This document shows, piece by piece, positions 61,209 through 64,000 of a stretch of 64,000 nucleotides of DNA (position 1 is its first letter; every line of letters starts with the position of its first letter). Both the position numbers and the translations under genes were made by a program. Where the stretch lies: assembly GCA_947499715.1 (NCBI GenBank), contig CANMPL010000007.1, forward strand, positions 161,039 to 225,038, read 5' to 3'. The DNA is from an uncultured Paracoccaceae bacterium. GTDB taxonomy: Bacteria > Pseudomonadota > Alphaproteobacteria > Rhodobacterales > Rhodobacteraceae. The notes under the pieces were generated by a model. It had not been told where the DNA came from, ran no database searches, and saw only the letters and a program-made list of their open reading frames with translations.

Positions 61209-62246
61209 ATGACCAAAATGATGGCCGCCGCCTTCTACAGAGGCAATCGCAGCTTCGCTGTCGAACAGACCGAAACGAAACCTCCGCGTCCTGGCGAAGT
61301 TGCAGTTCGGATCGCATTTTGCGGCATCTGCGGCACAGATATGCATGTCTATCACGGCAACATGGACGCGCGCGTTGGCCACAACCGGATCATCGGACAC
61401 GAGATGTCCGGTGAAGTCGCGGCAATTGGCGAAGGCGTGACGGAGGTCGCGATTGGTGACAAAGTTGTCGTTCGCCCGCTTGACCATTGTGGTAACTGCC
61501 CTGCCTGCACCGCAGGTCATCTTCACATTTGTCACAACCTAAAATTTCTGGGACTGGATACAGACGGCGCGATGCAAGAAGTTTGGAATGTGCCCGCACA
61601 TACTTTGCACAAATTGCCTGACACGCTGAGACTGGACCATGCCGCCTTGATCGAGCCTGTCGCGGTTGCCTGTCATGACGTGCGCCTCTCTGGACTGAAG
61701 AAAGGCGAAGATGTCGTTGTGATTGGCGGTGGCCCGATCGGAATGCTGTGTGCGATGGTCGCACGTGACGCGGGCGGAGAGGTTGTCATATCCGAGGTGA
61801 ACACCGCCCGGCTTGCGATTGCAGAAAAGCTTGGGTTTGCCACCGTGAATCCACGTGAGGGCGATCTCGTCGATGCGATCAATGCGCGCACAAACGGCAA
61901 AGGCGCAGACGTGGTGTTCGAGGTTTCAGGCACGCAACCCGGCGTGGATGCGATGACGGCCTGCGCGGCAACACGTGGGCGGATCGTCATGGTTGCGATT
62001 CACGCACAGAAACCGCAAATTGACCTCTTTCAATTTTTCTGGCGTGAATTGCAGTTGATTGGCGCGCGCGTCTACGAACCACAGGATTACGAAAAGGCCA
62101 TCCAGATTGTCGCCAGCGGTGGTGTCGATGCGGATACGGTCATAACGGACGTGAGCCCCCTCTCCGACATCCAAGCGGCGTTTGAGGCCCTCGATTCAAA
62201 CCCGACCGCGCTCAAGAGCCTCATCAAGGTAGGAGACCTGTCATGA
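61209..62246 (+). CDS. Zinc-dependent alcohol dehydrogenase (MDR superfamily)
   Basis: A 345-residue enzyme. Catalytic zinc: FCGICGTDMHVYHG and GHEMSGEV. Structural zinc: the four cysteines in CGNCPACTAGHLHICHN. NAD-binding GGGPIGMLCAMVARDAG. Related to sorbitol, threonine and galactonate-type dehydrogenases. The start is four bases after the dehydratase stop, and the end overlaps the SDR by four bases. Confidence 0.9.
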   Translation: MTKMMAAAFYRGNRSFAVEQTETKPPRPGEVAVRIAFCGICGTDMHVYHGNMDARVGHNRIIGHEMSGEVAAIGEGVTEVAIGDKVVVRPLDHCGNCPACTAGHLHICHNLKFLGLDTDGAMQEVWNVPAHTLHKLPDTLRLDHAALIEPVAVACHDVRLSGLKKGEDVVVIGGGPIGMLCAMVARDAGGEVVISEVNTARLAIAEKLGFATVNPREGDLVDAINARTNGKGADVVFEVSGTQPGVDAMTACAATRGRIVMVAIHAQKPQIDLFQFFWRELQLIGARVYEPQDYEKAIQIVASGGVDADTVITDVSPLSDIQAAFEALDSNPTALKSLIKVGDLS

Positions 62247-63007
62247 AGATGTTTGACCTTACCGGAAAGACCGCGCTCGTGACCGGTTGCAAGCGCGGAA
62301 TTGGACGCGGCATGGCCGAAGCCCTTGCCGCCGCTGGCGCGGACATCGTCGGCGTCAGTGCAAGCCTTGAACAATCGGGCAGCGCCGTCAGCGGCGCCGT
62401 GGCGGCTTTGGGCAAGAGCTTTGCCGCGTATCAATGCGACTTTTCAGATCGTTCCGCGGTGCGTGCATTTACGGCCCAACTTGCTGCCGATGGGATTGAA
62501 CCCGACATTCTTGTGAACAACGCGGGCACTATCAAACGTAAACCTGCGGCTGAACATGACGACGAACTTTGGGACGAAGTCATCGATGTAAATCTTTCGT
62601 CCCAGTTCATCCTGTCGCGCGAAATTGGTCGTGGGATGATTGCGCGTGGCAGGGGCGGGAAAATCGTCTTTACGGCTTCGCTTCTGACGTTTCAGGGTGG
62701 AATTACTGTGCCCGGGTATGCGGCGTCAAAAGGCGGCATAGGGCAGCTGACCAAAGCGCTGGCCAACGAATGGGCACCGCATGGCATCAACGTCAATGCG
62801 ATCGCCCCGGGTTACATTGCAACCGATAACACCGAAGCGTTGCGCAACGACAAGGCGCGGTATGCCGCGATCCTGGACAGGATCCCACAAGGGCGCTGGG
62901 GCGAACCCAAGGATTTCGCCGGACCGGTCGTTTTCCTTTCATCAGCCGCCTCCGACTATGTGAACGGAGAGATTCTCGTCGTGGATGGCGGCTGGATGGG
63001 GCGTTAG
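62243..63007 (+). CDS. SDR oxidoreductase, KduD-like
   Basis: A 254-residue classical SDR. TGCKRGIGRG is the cofactor motif; LVNNAGTIKRKPA is close to that of 2-deoxy-D-gluconate / 5-keto-gluconate dehydrogenases (KduD); catalytic Ser is in FTASLLTFQGG and Tyr-Lys in YAASKGG; tail VNGEILVVDGGWMGR is typical. Probably acts on a keto-deoxy sugar acid. Last gene of the module; a long non-coding stretch follows. Confidence 0.9.
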   Translation: MKMFDLTGKTALVTGCKRGIGRGMAEALAAAGADIVGVSASLEQSGSAVSGAVAALGKSFAAYQCDFSDRSAVRAFTAQLAADGIEPDILVNNAGTIKRKPAAEHDDELWDEVIDVNLSSQFILSREIGRGMIARGRGGKIVFTASLLTFQGGITVPGYAASKGGIGQLTKALANEWAPHGINVNAIAPGYIATDNTEALRNDKARYAAILDRIPQGRWGEPKDFAGPVVFLSSAASDYVNGEILVVDGGWMGR

Positions 63008-63839
63008 ACATCATGTCGAATCACAAGAATTGGCCGCGGTGCGGGACCAATTCTGGGCCATCAAAAATGCATCGGCCCAATCCAAACACAGAATCTGACC
63101 ATGCGGATGGTCCCTCCTAACGCCAACACCTTCGGGCCGTTCATAACCAATTTGCACTGAACACGTGCTTTGACCTTCCGCCGGCACTGTTGCGCAAACC
63201 GGTTAAGGGTTCCAATACGTAGATCCGAATTGATAGCTGGATAGCGTGAGAAACTTGACTCTAACGAAGCACAAGACCACGAATTGGATGGCTTACAATG
63301 AACCGCCGCGGCAACCTTGGTCGCTGACGATCTGACTTGATCTCAAAATTGTGCGGAAATCACGCCAGCTGGGAATTGAGTCAGGCAACCGAGCCTCAGT
63401 GACACCGCCATCCCGAAATGTTCGGCGCAAAAAAGGTGCTGTTCAGCATATGACTGAGCAAACCAAGGTGTTCGTGGAGAGACTTTCTCGATTGGTCGGA
63501 TTGAGCGAGGATGTACAAGACTTCAACGCCCCGTGTCGCGAACTGAGGAGGCAGAACGTGAGTATTCCTGACCGTCGTGACACGGACCCGCCTAACCTGT
63601 CGATTGAAAGTGCCGACATCAAGGCCGAATGCAAAAGGCTCCGACCTTGTCCGGCCGTCGGATGGGGCATTGCCACCTCGACGCGCAATTTGGGTTTCTT
63701 GTATCGCAAAGATCTCGTTGCGCAATTCGCGTTCCCGCAACGCCCCGTAATAACATACAATGTCAACGCCGCGTTGTGATTGTTGAGGCATGGCAGAAGG
63801 GAAGGTCTGTCCTGGAAATTCCAATATCGGCTCTGTAAC
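63008..63839. other. Stretch without a convincing gene, beside an insertion element
   Basis: About 830 bases. Overlapping frames of about 140 residues exist on both strands (63351-63779 plus, 63396-63824 minus), but neither looks like a known protein, and base use is less GC-biased at third positions than the neighbours. It may be decayed mobile DNA. No tRNA or terminator recognised. Confidence 0.5.
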
Positions 63840-64000
63840 CTAGACGAACCCGCGGGACACTTGTTGGATCACTGTAGCTTGTCTCTGAGAACTTCGTAAG
63901 GGGTCTGGCCCTTGTGCGCGCCGTGCGAAGTTGTAGAACCGCTCCCATTCGTCCAGTTTGGCTTCAAGATCGACGTCACCCTTGTAGCTTAGGAGCTGAT
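63840..64000 (-). pseudogene. IS481-type transposase, frameshifted 3' end, continues off the window
   Basis: Minus strand. The frame entering from the right edge reads QLLSYKGDVDLEAKLDEW then ERFYNF, the integrase-core C-terminus of IS481-type transposases. After YNF the expected HRPHG is broken: only one base stands before HGAHKGQTPYEVLRDKLQ and a stop (63869-63871) in another frame. This equals an 8-base loss at 63926. The original frame instead runs on to a stop at 63840-63842. CCCGCGGGAC near 63849-63858 may be part of the element's end. Confidence 0.72.

Noticed and set aside
63351..63824. Overlapping frames of about 140 residues on both strands
   Set aside because: Neither has a convincing ribosome site, known domain or clear codon bias; recorded only as a gene-free stretch.
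1..64000. CRISPR arrays, tRNA or rRNA genes, prophage
   Set aside because: I found no regularly spaced repeats, no cloverleaf with a TTCGA-type arm in the gaps, and no phage structural genes. The repeats present are dispersed intergenic elements.

Overview
The window reads as chromosomal DNA of a Rhodobacteraceae (roseobacter-group) alphaproteobacterium, perhaps near Loktanella/Yoonia. The clues are high GC, a VPLPA-type sorting tail, an imuA-imuB-dnaE2 cassette behind a GAAC-N7-GAAC SOS box, single-domain xylose ABC genes with a ROK regulator, and a recurrent intergenic repeat (core TTTTGGCCAAAAATATCC) placed just after stop codons. Genus placement is inference.

Layout. 1-16.6 kb is mostly housekeeping: pyrC (cut by the left edge), pyrE, dnaB, a MerR regulator with an aldo/keto reductase, a sterol-desaturase-type membrane enzyme, a membrane coiled-coil protein coupled to a membrane-anchored ClpP-like protease, alr, a small envelope/coiled-coil cluster with a PqiA-like protein, radA, cvpA, a VPLPA-CTERM surface protein and purF. 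16.6-26.4 kb holds a sulfotransferase-like protein, a GFA protein, arsC-like, a degenerate SDR, surE-pcm-nlpD, a YjdF-like membrane protein, an EEP phosphodiesterase, a Sel1 protein and a di-heme peroxidase whose 5' end looks frameshifted. 26.4-36.6 kb is a sugar region: glycerate kinase, xylB-xylG-xylH-xylF on the minus strand, a divergent ROK repressor, then a CRTAC1-type secreted protein convergent with a second di-heme peroxidase. 36.7-42.7 kb is the SOS mutagenesis cassette imuA-imuB-dnaE2. 42.8-46.9 kb encodes one 1387-residue modular extracellular nuclease with RTX, cadherin-like and lamin-tail repeats.

47-63 kb is an amino-sugar locus. Ten tightly packed minus-strand genes encode two ABC permeases, a binding protein, an ATPase, a Gfo/Idh/MocA oxidoreductase, two different SIS-domain sugar-phosphate isomerases/deaminases, a ROK kinase, NagA and CutC. 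Divergent from them are a GntR/UTRA regulator overlapping a GH20 hexosaminidase, and then a three-gene module (enolase-superfamily dehydratase, zinc alcohol dehydrogenase, KduD-like SDR). TTGGTAT half-sites lie in the divergent promoter region, and an 11-bp copy of one falls between the -35 and -10 of the module's promoter, so the module may belong to the same regulon. The last 1 kb has no convincing intact gene and runs into the frameshifted 3' end of an IS481-type transposase.

The observations most worth follow-up are the amino-sugar regulon with its attached sugar-acid module, the covarying hairpins of the intergenic repeat family and its inverted copies around imuB, the hairpins placed directly after both ABC binding-protein genes, the coiled-coil/ClpP-like pair, and the apparent one-base frameshift in the signal peptide of the first peroxidase.
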